From: Synaphobranchus kaupii
Lineage: Eukaryota > Chordata > Actinopteri > Anguilliformes > Synaphobranchidae
Assembly: GCA_029718625.1 (NCBI GenBank)
Contig: CM056389.1
Span: 4,902,368-4,966,367, forward strand
Direction of reading: 5' to 3'
DNA length: 64,000 bases
The position numbers and the translations under genes were made by a program. Positions 47,359 to 59,712 of the stretch are shown here, in pieces (within the stretch, counting starts at the first letter, position 1; each line of letters opens with the position of its first letter). Under the pieces are notes generated by a model. It was not told the origin of the DNA. It made no database searches and saw nothing but the letters and a program-made list of their open reading frames with translations.

Positions 47359-48359
47359 GATTCAGTTAAACATCAAGGCAATTGCAGCTCTACTGAGTCA
47401 AGGTAAGCTGACGGATGCTGTTCTCTGCACGTGTAACGTTACTTCTGTTGAAAAGCTGGACAACTTGCCTATTATTAATTAGCTGGTTTAGTATAAAATA
47501 ATCCGGGTCCCGCATAGCCTATTATTGACAGCATCCTATTTGTATTTAGCTGGCTTGCTGGCTATATGGTAAAGTGATTGTTGAGATGTGTCCGCTTTTT
47601 TGAGCTCTGTTGTTGTGGTGTAGTAGCGCACTCTTGTGGCACGGTGACGTTAGCCGTCTTAAGAACCTATACGGACGGGATACGTTTTCAGGACAGACAA
47701 TGTCTGGAAAGTAATTATCACAGGACGTCTGTAATGATAATGGGCGATTCGGGCGTATCTCCGTAATCAGTGTCTAGAAATGTAGAGATTGGAGTGTCTA
47801 CTCCATGTTGTCGTCACACCGAAAATGTTCCCCGTCATACAACGTTACACATCCTCTCTTCAATGCAAAATGATTGCTTCTGGTAGAAAATCGTTGGCAG
47901 GGAGCAATTGAAAAGCAGGCGCCAAAAAATAAATAATAATCCACGTGGAGACAATGTTGACATTGCAAACTGTCAACAAAAAGCGTGAGGAATCCTGCAT
48001 TACATCTCTATTAACGGTCAATTGAGAAAAGTAGTAAACTCTTAGGCCAGATCATAACACGTATGTAAGGTTATACCACATATCGACGTTTAATACATTG
48101 TGTGTGTGTCGTGGAGACTATCTGCTAGAATGATATTTTAATGCCCGTCGAACATTTAAAAAAACTTCATTAAATCACGCACGACAATTAAACCTGCTGA
48201 CTGTGCTAAATTAGAAGCAGCAGCAGCAAAGTAGGAGCGCCTCAGCGCGGTTAGTGCCTCCTCATCTGCCGTAGTTGGGCTACTGGAATGACGCATGAAA
48301 AAACTACAGTAACACCAACGGGTGTGATTGGTGGAGATTATTTTTTTTATGCACCCTCA
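47359..48359. other. Intergenic, no gene seen
   Basis: Colinear with 13,679-14,683, leading into U2 unit C. Confidence 0.6.
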
Positions 48360-48373
48360 GATGCATCGTGGGA
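48360..48373 (+). promoter_or_regulatory. Staf/ZNF143-like distal element of U2 unit C
   Basis: GATGCATCGTGGGA, identical to the unit B element and at the same distance from U2. Confidence 0.5.
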
Positions 48374-48504
48374 TCTTTACATGACCAAACTATAAAAAAA
48401 TGCCCATATAGACACAATCGAGCTCTGAATTCCTTACCATACTATCTAATTTAACATTGTTCAATTGTCGGGTTTGTTACATGGAGCCCAAATCTTCCAT
48501 ACCG

Positions 48505-48523
48505 TCACCGTACATTGTGTTTC
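48505..48523 (+). promoter_or_regulatory. U2 PSE, unit C
   Basis: TCACCGTACATTGTGTTTC at -55 to -37, identical to unit A. Confidence 0.7.
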
Positions 48524-48559
48524 CCAGATGGGCTCGCCCGACTCAAGCCGTCGTCCGGT

Positions 48560-48750
48560 ATCGCTTCTCGGCCTTTTGGCTAAGATCAAGTGTAGTATCT
48601 GTTCTTATCAGTTTAATATCTGATACGTCCCCTATCTGGGGACCATATATTAAATTGATTTTTGGAACAGGGAGATGGAATAGGGGCTTGCTCCGTCCAC
48701 TCCACGCATCGACCTGGTATTGCAGTACATCCAGGAACGGTGCACTCCCC
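48560..48750 (+). ncRNA. U2 spliceosomal snRNA, unit C
   Basis: A full-length 191-nt U2 snRNA with a body that looks identical to units A and B, including the branch-point pairing, stem IIb and Sm sites. By flanking sequence it is the counterpart of unit B (14,884), and may be its other allele. Confidence 0.93.
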
Positions 48751-48768
48751 ACCTGGGGAAAACGTGTG

Positions 48769-48784
48769 GTTTGAAAGTAGGAGA
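48769..48784 (+). terminator. U2 3' box, unit C
   Basis: GTTTGAAAGTAGGAGA, 18 bp after the RNA end. Confidence 0.8.
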
Positions 48785-49132
48785 TGTTCTTGCATGTATA
48801 TTTACACGTGGTTTGTAATTGGAAACGCTGCTTCTGTGTCTATTATATGGATGGATGAGGTGTGAGTGGGTACTTCAGGAACCATGGACATAGTATTCTG
48901 TACATATCACACTTCTTTAATGTGAGCCCATTCCAGACTTCCTAGCAGGATACATTCTTTGTGTCCAGCCTTTATTTCATCTAGAAATTCGAAGCATTCT
49001 AAAATGAGATGGGTGAAAACGTTTCAATGTACTTACTATTAATATTTATTGGAATGCTTTAAGCCGACATGCAGGGTGTCTTTAGCCCCGTTTGTGTTGA
49101 GCTCCCTCTTGTGGTGAAAGTGTGAACTGTAG

Positions 49133-49275
49133 AATAATGATTGGGAAACTGGGCTTGGAACTGGATGGATGTGGGTTCGATTCCCAGCTGAGGCACTGCT
49201 GTTATACTCTTCAGGTTGAGGAACTTTAACCTGCTTCAGTGAATACCCAGCTGTATGAATGGATTGTATGTGAAC
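49133..49275 (+). mobile_element. tRNA-derived SINE, unit C
   Basis: The same insertion as at 4,208 and 15,457. Confidence 0.7.
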
Positions 49276-49503
49276 ATATTGTATAACATTTGATACTGTA
49301 TTACATCCATGCTCATTGTTTCTTACAAAATATTTTCTTTTTAATATCTCTTCCCCTCATACAGAATGAGTTCTATACTGTGTGTTACATCCATTGCTTA
49401 CCAACATGTACCCAGTATATTTATCTTACAAACAGCACTTTGTTACTGCAAGCAATTTATCCACAAATCAACAATTATATTGTTTTACTAGGCATGATAA
49501 TTT

Positions 49504-49660
49504 GATGTGGGATATATTGTGTGTGATTGACGTGTGCGTTATAATGTTGTGTAAAGTGATGTGGGATATATTGTGTGTGATTGACGTGTGTGTTATAATG
49601 TTGTGTAAAGTGATGTGGGATATATTGTGTGTGATTAATCTGTGATGATGTGTGAAATGA
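49504..49660. repeat. 54-bp tandem repeat, unit C
   Basis: About three units of the array at 4,591. Confidence 0.9.
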
Positions 49661-49736
49661 TGTGGGATAATGATGTGTAAAATGACATAATAAAGGGCAG
49701 ATGGGGCCATGCATTACTCCTCAAGCTTAGTCAGCT

Positions 49737-49932
49737 GATCATGCTGCTCATCTCTGAAACAGTTAATGCAGGTTTATTTCAGACACTGATCATACTGTTT
49801 ATCTCTGAAACAGTTAATGCAGGTTCATTTCTGACACTGATCATGCTGCTCATCTCTGAAACAGTTAATGCAGGTTCATTTCTGACACTGATCATGCTGC
49901 TCATCTCTGAAACAGTTAATGCAGGTTTATTT
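49737..49932. repeat. 51-bp tandem repeat, unit C, left part
   Basis: About four units, interrupted inside GGTTTATTTCTGAC by the L2 insertion. The array resumes at 54,327. Confidence 0.92.
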
Positions 49933-50353
49933 TACATTACATTACATTTATTTAGCAGACGCTTTTATCCAAAGCGACGTACAGTAAGTGCGTACAGAGA
50001 CATCATCATCATTACAGAACAGACAAGGCAAGGCACATCCTTTGCATAATGTAGCAGCTATCCCTAGCAATGAACGTTGACTGTAGTTCACAGTAAGCTG
50101 TGGGCAAATCAGCAACACCACACTTTCATTCCAAATACTATTATAAACTATACTATTATAAACCATTCCAAATACTATTATAAACTATGCTATTATAAAC
50201 CATTCCAAATACTATTATAAACTATACTATTATAAATCATTCCAAATACCATTATAAACTGCTATTATAAACCATTCCAAATACTATTATAAACTATAAT
50301 AAACAGACAGGAAAACACAGGGAACAGGGAACTGATATTCCTAGGTGAGGATA

Positions 50354-53272
50354 TCAGTCAAGGTGGAGTCTGAAGAGGTGTGTCTTCAGGCCTCGACGGA
50401 ATGCAGGCAGGGTTGGAGTAGAACGTAGGGGAATGGGAAGTTCATTCCACCACTGAGGTGTTAATGTGGAAAAACTCCGCAGTCGGGACAAGCGAGAGCC
50501 TTTGACACGGAGGGGGGGAAGTGCCAGTCGCCCTGCTGTAGAAGAGCGAAGTGGTCGAGCAGGAACATAGTTCTGGATTAAGTCCTGCAGGTAGGCGGGG
50601 CCTGTCCTATTTGCTGCAGTGTAGGCCAGGGTCAGAACTTTGAACCTGATCCTGGCTGCAACTGGCAGCCAGTGGAGAGACCTCAGCAGGGGGGTTACGT
50701 GGGAAAATTTCGGGAGGTTGAACACAAGCCGGGCAGCTGCATTCTGGATGAGTTGAAGAGGCAGAATGGCGCAGGCCGGTAGGCTTGCGAGCAGGGAGTT
50801 GCAGTAGTCCAGGCGTGAGGTGACCATGGTCTGGACAAGAAGCTGGGTGGAGTAGGTGGTCAGGTACGGTCGAATCCTCCTGATGTTGTACAGGAGGAAC
50901 CTGCAGGACCGTGCCGTCGCCCTGATGTGCTCTTTGAAGTCCAGCCGGTCGTCCAGGACCACCCCCAGGTTCCTTGCAGAGCGGGAGGCGGCCACCACGG
51001 TCCCATCAACAGTGATGGAGAGGTCATGTAGTGGGGAGGTCTTGTACGGCATGAAGAGGAGCTCCGTCTTGTCAAGGTTGAGCTTCAGGTGATGGGTAGC
51101 CATCCACTCAGAGATGTCAGTCAGACAAGCAGATATCCTCTCCTTAACCTGTGGGGTAGAGGGAGGGAAAGAGAGGAAGAGTTGAGTATCGTCAGCATAG
51201 CTATGGTATGAGAAGCCATGTGAATGGATTACTGAGCCAAGAGACTTAGTATACATAGAGAACAGCAGAGGACCCAGTACAGATCCCTGCGGGACTCCTG
51301 TAGACAGGGGACGGGGAGCAGAGACGGAACCCTTCCAGGAGACTTGGTAGGATCTATCAGTGAGGTACGATACAAACCAAGAGAGGGCAGTTCCAGAAAT
51401 GCCCATCTCAGCGAGTGTGGAGATCAGGAGTTTGTGGTTGACCGTGTCGAATGCCGCAGACAGGTCAAGGAGAATCAGAACAGAGGAGAGGGAGGAGGCT
51501 CTAGCAGTGGCGAGTGCCTCAGTCACAGCCAGGAGAGCAGTTTCGGTGGAATGGCCGGTTCTGAAGCCAGACTGATGCGGGTCAAGCAGGTTGTTCTGGT
51601 GGAGAAAAACAGACAGTTGGTTAAGGACAGCACGTTCAAGTGTTTTGGACAGGAAGGGCAAGAGAGATACAGGACGGTAGTTCCTGACATCAGCGGGATC
51701 TAAGCTAGGTTTTTTAAGGAGTGGGGTTACACGGGCAGTTTTAAAGGCAGCAGGAACATGGCCACAGATTAGGGAGGTGTTAATAACAGAGGACAGATAT
51801 GGAAGGAGCTCAGCAGATATAGACTGGAGGACTGCTGAAGGTATGGGGTCTAGTGGACAGGTGGTTGCGCGCTGGCGCGTCACCAGCTCGAGCACATCGG
51901 AGTCCTTCAGAGTCTTGAAGGACGACAGTGTAGCGATGGGTTCAGTATGGGGGATGTGGGTTGTCACCGGATGCGTGAAGGAGTTCCGGATCGCAGCCAC
52001 CTTCCCCTCAAAGTGGGTCAGGAAGTCATCTGCAGAGAGGGAGGAGGGTGAAGGGGGTGGAGGGGGGGTGAGCAGGGAGGAGAAGGTGGAAAAGAGTTTA
52101 CGTGGGTTAGATAGACATGTATCAATTTTCGACTGGAAAAATGAAGTTTTAGCTGATGTAGTTGCAGCTGTGAAGGCTGCCAGCAGAGTGTGGTAGGAGG
52201 CCAGGTCATCTGGGGATCTGGATTTCCTCCACTTTCTCTCAGCGGCTCGTAGCATGGTTCTGCTGGATCTGAGAGAATCCGTCAGCCACGGGGAAGGGGG
52301 TGATAGTCGGGCTGGTTTGGAGACAAGAGGGCATAGTTTGTTGAGAGACTGAGAGAGGCATGAGTTAAACACAGAGGTGGCGACATCAATGGGCATTTTG
52401 GCAAAGGTAGCAGGAGGAGGAAGTGCAGAGAGAGCAGAAGTAGTGAGAGAGGTGTGAGAGAGGGTGCGGAGATTTCTCCTGAACATAACAGCGGGTGGGT
52501 TGTTAGCGGATTTGAGGGAGAGTGGGCAGGAGAGAGAAAATGAGATAAAGAAATGGTCCGATACGTGGAGGGGGGTCACCGTGAGTTCAGATGTGGCGCA
52601 ACTCCTGGTGAGTACAAGGTCCAGTTGGTTACCACCATTGTGGGTGGCAGGTGATGGGGACTGAGTGAGGGCAAAGGACTGGAGGAGTGAGGTGACACTG
52701 GATAGCTGGGCGCTGTCTGGTTGGAGGTTGAAGTCTCCCAGTAGGATTACTGGGGTACCATCCTCAGGGAAGGAGCTCAGGAGTGTGTCCAGTTCATCCA
52801 GGAAAGCGCCGAGCGGACCTGGGGGGCGATAGAGAACAACAATGTTAAGTGCAGATGGGTGAGTTACAGTGACTGCATGAAACTCAAAGGAGGAGATATT
52901 CAGGCAGGGTACAGTGGGAATAGAGAATTTCCAGGACGTGGAAATGAGCAAACCAGTACCCCCGCCTCTGCCTGAGGCCCTGGGGGTGTGGGAGAAGGAG
53001 TAGCCAGCAGACAGAGCAGCTGGAGTGGCTGTGTTATCTGGAGTGATCCAGGTCTCAGTGAGAGCCAGGAAGTGGAGGGACTTCAACTTGGCATATGCAG
53101 TGATGAAGTCAGCTTTCTGGACGGCTGACCGGCAGTTCCATAGTCCACCCACCACTGAGAGTTCCTTATGAGAGGACAGCGGTGGGTAGACCAGGTTAGC
53201 CGGACAGCGTCTGCGGTGGTTGGGCCTCCAGGAGCGAGGCATGGAGCACAGAGGAATGGGGGTTAGACACAT
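50354..53272 (-). CDS. L2 LINE ORF2: endonuclease-reverse transcriptase
   Basis: An unbroken 972-residue protein. The N-terminal part GLWNCRSAVQKADF begins the endonuclease, with E73 (LTETW), D180-F-N182 (GDFN) and S238-D-H240 (VSDHFF). The reverse transcriptase shows ARVTPLLKKPSLDP, NYRPVSLLPFLSKTLER, LLDLSAAFDTVNH, GVPQGSVLGPLLF and the catalytic YADD at D694-D695. The C-terminal LIQNAAARLVFNLPKFSHVT and LHWLPVAARI segments are typical of the CR1/L2 group. The protein makes the target nick and copies its own RNA there. No separate ORF1 is visible upstream. The start is the first methionine of the frame; a later one cannot be excluded, but all catalytic motifs lie after it. Confidence 0.94.
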   Translation of the reverse strand: MCLTPIPLCSMPRSWRPNHRRRCPANLVYPPLSSHKELSVVGGLWNCRSAVQKADFITAYAKLKSLHFLALTETWITPDNTATPAALSAGYSFSHTPRASGRGGGTGLLISTSWKFSIPTVPCLNISSFEFHAVTVTHPSALNIVVLYRPPGPLGAFLDELDTLLSSFPEDGTPVILLGDFNLQPDSAQLSSVTSLLQSFALTQSPSPATHNGGNQLDLVLTRSCATSELTVTPLHVSDHFFISFSLSCPLSLKSANNPPAVMFRRNLRTLSHTSLTTSALSALPPPATFAKMPIDVATSVFNSCLSQSLNKLCPLVSKPARLSPPSPWLTDSLRSSRTMLRAAERKWRKSRSPDDLASYHTLLAAFTAATTSAKTSFFQSKIDTCLSNPRKLFSTFSSLLTPPPPPSPSSLSADDFLTHFEGKVAAIRNSFTHPVTTHIPHTEPIATLSSFKTLKDSDVLELVTRQRATTCPLDPIPSAVLQSISAELLPYLSSVINTSLICGHVPAAFKTARVTPLLKKPSLDPADVRNYRPVSLLPFLSKTLERAVLNQLSVFLHQNNLLDPHQSGFRTGHSTETALLAVTEALATARASSLSSVLILLDLSAAFDTVNHKLLISTLAEMGISGTALSWFVSYLTDRSYQVSWKGSVSAPRPLSTGVPQGSVLGPLLFSMYTKSLGSVIHSHGFSYHSYADDTQLFLSFPPSTPQVKERISACLTDISEWMATHHLKLNLDKTELLFMPYKTSPLHDLSITVDGTVVAASRSARNLGVVLDDRLDFKEHIRATARSCRFLLYNIRRIRPYLTTYSTQLLVQTMVTSRLDYCNSLLASLPACAILPLQLIQNAAARLVFNLPKFSHVTPLLRSLHWLPVAARIRFKVLTLAYTAANRTGPAYLQDLIQNYVPARPLRSSTAGRLALPPLRVKGSRLSRLRSFSTLTPQWWNELPIPLRSTPTLPAFRRGLKTHLFRLHLD

Positions 53273-53422
53273 GGTAGGAGGTGAGAAGACAGGTTAGGTG
53301 GGGGAGGATCATTACAGACTGTTCAAATTACCGACGAGGCTGCCGTCTTCACGACAGCCTCTACTTTAATTTATAGAGTTGGCTAATTTCTCGATTGCAC
53401 TCAGCTGCTTGCAGGGCTAATT

Positions 53423-54326
53423 CACTCAGGTGAATCTATTTGCGATTAGCAACACAAAACACTAGCAATTTACTAGACCTAGGAACACAAAGCAAGTAAA
53501 CAAGTGGTCGGTAATGCTGCAATTTACATTAACTAAACCGTGACTACACTACAAACGGTTCAATCAGCTAACGCACAGCTGAACCAAATGAAAAAGACGA
53601 TACTTAATCCTATCCGACGGTAGATTGACGACGCGGGTCTGCTTGCACTCTGAACTAGGAATGCAAAACACGCTATTTATTCACTCAGGTGAATCTATTT
53701 GCGATTAGCAACACAAAACACTAGCAATTTACTAGACCTAGGAACACAAAGCAAGTAAACAAGTGGTCGGTAATGCTGCAATTTACATTAACTAAACCGT
53801 GACTACACTACAAACGGTTCAATCAGCTAACGCACAGCTGAACCAAATGAAAAAGACGATACTTAATCCTATCCGACGGTAGATTGACGACGCGGGTCTG
53901 CTTGCACTCTGAACTAGGAATGCAAAACACGCTATTTATTCACTCAGGTGAATCTATTTGCGATTAGCAACACAAAACACTAGCAATTTACTAGACCTAG
54001 GAACACAAAGCAAGTAAACAAGTGGTCGGTAATGCTGCAATTTACATTAACTAAACCGTGACTACACTACAAACGGTTCAATCAGCTAACGCACAGCTGA
54101 ACCAAATGAAAAAGACGATACTTAATCCTATCCGACGGTAGATTGACGACGCGGGTCTGCTTGCACTCTGAACTAGGAATGCAAAACACGCTATTTATTC
54201 ACTCAGGTGAATCTATTTGCGATTAGCAACACAAAACACTAGCAATTTACTAGACCTAGGAACACAAAGCAAGTAAACAAGTGGTCGGTAATGCTGCAAT
54301 TTACATTAACTAAACCGTGACTACAC
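53423..54326 (-). repeat. 259-bp monomer array at the L2 5' end
   Basis: About 3.5 nearly identical units with starts at 53,423, 53,682, 53,941 and 54,200 (each CACTCAGGTGAATCTATTTG). The last is cut at the insertion border. They lie directly upstream of the L2 ORF in its orientation, separated by about 150 bp of unique leader. Tandem 5' monomers serve as promoters in some LINEs, such as mouse L1; that role is inferred here. Confidence 0.92.
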
Positions 54327-54478
54327 TTATTTCTGACACTGATCATGCTGCTCATCTCTGAAACAGTTAATGCAGGTTTATTTCTGACACTGATCATGCT
54401 GCTCATCTCTGAAACGGTTAATGCAGGTTTATTTCTGACACTGATCATGCCGCTCATCTCTGAAACAGTTAATGCAGG
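54327..54478. repeat. 51-bp tandem repeat, unit C, right part
   Basis: The remaining three units after the L2 insertion, ending as in units A and B. Confidence 0.92.
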
Positions 54479-54823
54479 ACACTGAAATGATGTTGAATGA
54501 TTCTGTATCATATAACTCGCATGATCTTTCTTATCCTGTCCTCCCCAGCACAAGACCACGGTCACAATATACTCCATGTTGCTCTCCAACACGCCGCAAT
54601 CCTGTGATAAAGCAAAGGGTATGAAGAAGTCACTGAGGAGATCACAGTAAAAAAGTAAGCATTTAGATGGGCTACTTGTCAAATGTACCTTTTCCTGAAC
54701 ATCAACTCAACTTGTGTGATAATTGTTAGTCTGGACAGTATCCTAAAGCTTGTATGTGTAAAAAATGTGTTGACATACGCTTTTGAAAAAGTAACTACAT
54801 CAAGCTTTTTAACTTATATATTT

Positions 54824-55289
54824 CCATTCACTTCTATAGGGCAGCTAAAACATTCTCAAAATGACACTTCTAGCACATATGCGAACGCAAACAAAGCAGA
54901 TTTTGTCGATACAAAGAATAACCAGTCCTCTTAAATATTTTTCTTTTGTGTAATTAAAATTATTTATAAAAGTGCTATTTTCTATCTTGTTGGCAAGCTA
55001 CCAGAAAAGACTAACAAAATGTCGGCAGGTCAGTTTGTTTACTTCCAGGAACGCTTGCTTCTGTGGAAATTTGGACTACTGAGTGGTTTCTGGCGCAAGA
55101 ACATACATACCGGATCTACGTTCCAAATTAAATACGAAAAAGCCAGGAAAGGGCCATTTAATTTTCTCAAAAAAATGCGTAAGAGGACTGGTTATTGTTT
55201 GTATTGACAGAATCCACTTCGTTCGTGTTCGTTTCCATGCTAGAAGTGTCATTTTGAGACCGTTTTAGCTGCCTTATAGAAGTGAATGG
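54824..55289. mobile_element. MITE-like element with inverted termini, unit C
   Basis: The same element as at 5,511 and 16,439. Confidence 0.6.
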
Positions 55290-56214
55290 AGAGCGACAAA
55301 TACCCTATTCTGTATTATCAACCCAGGGGAGCACAGAGCAACTAACAAACATATTTTGCCACTATTTGCATATCATGACCAGGTAACTACACAACCCAAA
55401 GTTGTGGTGTCATACTCTCATAATATTCTTTTTTACCCTGCATACCCGACACACAGCCTCGTCCAAATTTTTTGGAATAACATTGTCGCCTGGCTCGAAG
55501 CCAGAATGCTTCCATATGAGCTAATGGCCATAACCAAATAGCCTATACAAGTGTCCGATACTTATTATAACTCCCAAGAACAACACTTTTTACCCCCTTA
55601 TCTTGTTTATGTATAGCCTATGCTGTTGTAACCTATCACAAGTAGCCCATAGCCTACTTAAGCCTATAAAAACTCCACAAAGCAACACACTCAAAATTAA
55701 TCCCCCTATGAATAATGAACTGTCCCAGACAGTGCGTCCCCTCCTGAAATAAGTTAAAATCGTTGGTGGCGCCACAGTCAGTTTGTGTGTTGTAGCCTAC
55801 CTGTCACGTAGAAGTCTTAGGCTACTAATTACGGATTTGCTGTAGCTACTCCCTGTAACGTTATGCAGGCTGAAAATGTCACTGCTCTGTGGTTTTTTCG
55901 AGTTTGAGTTTGTATCCAGTTAACATTTCGACGCTTCAGCTGCTGCTGAAATGACTGGCTTTCGGCCTTTTCCTAAAGTGAAACGAGTTCATGTTGTCCA
56001 CCATCTTAACAAACTAGTTATTTTTCCCGTGCCGAATATTTGAGTCTTGGTTGGTAGCTCAATTGTGACGTTCGCTACCGAATTGTGTAAAGTTAGCGCG
56101 ATAGCTACATACCCGATGCAACAACAACGGGGGAGTCTGTTCGAAATTAGCAGGCGGAACCGCATATAACCAAGCGTGTTATACATTGTGTGTCATGGGC
56201 AATATCTGATAGAA
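55290..56214. other. Intergenic, with a diverged U2-upstream segment
   Basis: Colinear with 16,905-17,828. It ends at the Tx1-like fragment. Confidence 0.65.
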
Positions 56215-57617
56215 TTGTCTTTATTGGTTTTAAATTTCAGTTCCAATAAAAACATTTCATTACCATCTACAGTTTTTCATTTCACATTTTAAAAACATTC
56301 TTTATCGGGGGGGTGTTTTATTTCCCGTCCCTTTTTAATTTTACATTTAAAATTGACTTACAACATTCAAGACACCACAATAAAAAACATCACATTCAGT
56401 CGAAATATCACTAAAACAAAAGGAAAAGACTCAAAGACATTGAAATGAAAAGGGAGACATGCGCTCCCGGGTTATTGGGCGGGCAAAAGTTCTCTCTCTT
56501 CCTTTGGGATGGAGGGGGGTGGACTAAATGATCAGTTCTTTCCAATGGTCCACCCCCCATTTCTCTCTCGCCAGACACTTGTCCTTCGCGTAATCGACCA
56601 TAACGCCGTCTTGGAGGAGGTTTTGCGCCCTCCTCCTGAGAGTGACCAGGTCTACTGATGTTTTTTGGTAGACCTTGATGTTCCTCGCCTCCCACAGGAC
56701 CTGCTTCACGGTGTTGACGATCCTCCACTGACGCTGGAGCTCTGGAGTTCTGCAGCCTCCACGGGGGCCGTAGAGGACACTCTCAGCAGTCAGGGAGGAC
56801 CTCGGCAGCAACCTGTTACGGGAGACAGAAGAAACAACAAGGCCCCAGACCCGTCTGGCCATGGAGCACTCCCAGAACAGGTGGTAAATGTGTTCTGAGT
56901 CAGTGCATCCGTGGGGGCAGCGCTCAGTCAGGGCCAAGTGCCGCTTAAACATAAATGACCTGGTGGGGAGACACGTGGGCAGACATCCAGGCAATGTCCT
57001 TTTGCTTATTACTTAAACATTTATGTAGGACATTGGCCCAGATTATAGACGGGTCCAGGGTCGTGCTGCCCCTCTGGAGTGTCATGGTCTCCTTCGATCT
57101 TAAATGAGCCATGATTATTTTATAGCTCCACGAGGTCAGCCCGGCCCTGGGCAATCCTGCCCCAAAAGCAAAGTCCCTCAGGGCTCGATATACATATGGG
57201 GGGTCCCAGCTGTACGGTATGGTGAGGTCCAGCGCACACAGGCCCATCGTCCTCAGGAAGGGAGTGGCATAGTACCTAGCAAAGGCACCAGAGGCCTTCT
57301 CGACCTTCCGAGTGTTCTGGACCAGTGTGGCCAGACCCTGCACCAAAACGATGTTAACAATGTCTGGAACCCCCCTGCCCCCATTCTGCTCTTCCTTGAG
57401 GAGGGTAGCTCTTTTCAACTTCTCCATGGTGCTCCCCCAGACAAAGCGAAAGGCCATTCTAGTAATGAGTTTACTAGTGGCCTTGTCTGGGGGAAACACC
57501 CTCCTCAAGTAGAGAAAAATGGGAAGGACTATTGCCTTCAGGACCAAGATCTTACCCGTCTGAGTCAGAGGCCGCACGCTCCAGCTCCGGAGTTTGGCCT
57601 GGATGTGGCGGAGGGTT
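56215..57617 (-). mobile_element. 5'-truncated Tx1-like LINE fragment, second copy
   Basis: The counterpart of 17,829-19,230. It keeps the segment deleted at 19,038 but has its own small deletion near 56,975 (ACACGTGGGC against ACACATGTGGGC), which shifts the frame between 57,577-56,945 and 56,994-56,524. It is dead, with no catalytic core. Confidence 0.88.
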
Positions 57618-59712
57618 GAAGATCTTTATAAAAATCCAGAATGCCAAGATTTAACCTCCAATCAGACCTTAACTATAGAAAAACTGAAAGTATTGGAAAC
57701 TGCAATAAAAGATAATCAATGTGCTCTTGATTATCCCATTACTATCCAAGAACTAAAACCAAAACTCAAAGCCCTTAAAAATGGAAAGGCCTGTGGAATT
57801 GACAGCATCAATTCAGAAATGTTGAAGAACAGCAGTCCTAAACTTCAACTTTCTATTCTAAAACTTTTCAACCTGGTGCTAAAAACCGGATGTTTCCCTG
57901 TGATTTGGAATAAAGGTCTCATTACACCCATATTTAAAAACGGAGACAAATTTGACCCTAGCAATTACAGAGGGATCTGTGTTAACAGTAACCTTGGAAA
58001 AGTCTTCTGTAGCATACTAAATTCCAGATTATCGACATACCTTATTGAACACAATGCCCTATCAAAACGTCAAATAGGCTTCTTACCCAAACATCAAACA
58101 TCAGACCATATTTACACTTTACATACCCTTATCAAGAATCACGTCCACAACAAAAACAAAGGAAAGATATTTGCCTGCTTTGTAGATGTAAAAAAGGCTT
58201 TTGATTCAATTTGGCACAACGGATTACTTTTTCAACTCCTTCAAAGTGGCATAGGTGGAAAACTATATGACCTAATTAAATCTAAATATTCAGAAAATAC
58301 ATGCTCTGTGAAAATTGGAAACAGAAATACGGAATATTTCAATCAAGGGCGAGGAGTTCATCAGGGCTGCAACTTATCACCTACCCTGTTCAACATATAC
58401 ATTAACAAATTGGCCACTACACTTGAAAACTCTCCTAGTCCTGGCCTAGATTTACAAGGAAAAGAAATCAAATTCCTCATGTATGCAGATGATCTAGTCT
58501 TGATGTCCCCTACAGAACACGGGTTACAACAGAACCTAGAATTGCTAGAGAACTATTGTGAAGATTGGGCACTGAAAATTAACCTAGAAAAAACCAAGAT
58601 TATGGTGATCCAAAAAACAGGCCAGATCACAGGGATCCAGATACCAATTCACTATAGGAGAAACCAAATTACAGCACACTATGGAGTACAATTACCTAGG
58701 CATAATAATCAGTGCTTCTGGAAGGTTTGACAAAGCTATAAGTGCATTGACAGATAAAGCACGTAGGGTCTATTATAGCATCAGAAGGTCATTAAACAAA
58801 TTCAATCCTCCAATTAAAATTTGGCTTAAGATATTCAACAATGTCATTCAACCTATTCTTCTATATGGGAGTGAAATATGGGGCCCACCTCTGAATCAAA
58901 GACGCACATCATGGGACACAAATCCTATAGAAAAGCTACACCTTGAGTTCTGCAAAGACATCCTCAAGGTTCATAGAAATAGCCCAAACCACGCCTGCAG
59001 AGCAGAACTGGGTAAATTCCCTTTGTCCCTCCCCATGATAAAAAGGGCTATCAAATTCCAGGCTCACTTAGCAAAAGCTGATCCTGAATCCTACCAGCAC
59101 AGAGCATTCATGAGTAACTGCCTCTGCCCAGAGACAGACCCCCTGAAACATATCAAAGATACTTACCATCTTCAAAACAATGACTTCCATACTCTTTCAA
59201 AAACAGAACTAAAAATAATGGATAACAAGAACAAAAATAATTACATTGGTAATTGGATGAACGAAATAAACTACATTAATAAATTGGAATGTTATCGATC
59301 ACTGAACAGAAAATATACATTAGCACAGTACCTTGTTACTATAAAAAATCCCAAAGAGAGACGCACTTTAACAATGTACAGACTCAGTGACCATAATCTG
59401 GAAATAGAAAAAGGGCGCCATAGGAAAACGTGGAAGCCCAGAGAGGAGAGAACATGTGAACATTGTGGATCAGGAGAAATAGAGACAGAATTCCACTTTC
59501 TCCTCTCCTGCTCCACATATGTTTCTTTAAGAGAAGCTTTCCTATGTAAAGCTAAAAACAAAATAGCATCATATAACAGCAAAACACAAGATGAACAATT
59601 ACAGATATGTTTGGGAGAAGTACCAGAGTTAATGGAACTTTCTGCACAATATGTGACAGCCTGCCATGAATTAAGAGGGAAAAATAAAATATTAATTAAC
59701 AATGTAACATAG
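57618..59712 (+). pseudogene. Reverse transcriptase of the (GA)n-tailed LINE, second copy
   Basis: It has the same motifs as 19,231-21,325 and the same frameshift, here near 58,642-58,652. YADD is intact at about 58,482. By eye the protein sequence is identical to the first copy. Confidence 0.88.

Larger units (their letters stand above)
49933..54326 (-). mobile_element. Full-length L2-clade LINE
   Basis: A 4.39-kb element inserted in the 51-bp array, with TTATTT on both sides (49,927-49,932 and 54,327-54,332) as a short target duplication. Unit B lacks it. On the minus strand it has a 5' array of 259-bp monomers, one intact ORF, a 3' UTR with short TACTATTATAAAC-type repeats (about 50,130-50,290), the stem GCTTTGGATAAAAGC and a terminal (TGTAA)n tail. 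These are L2/V-SINE 3' end features in fish. It appears young and possibly active. Confidence 0.93.
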
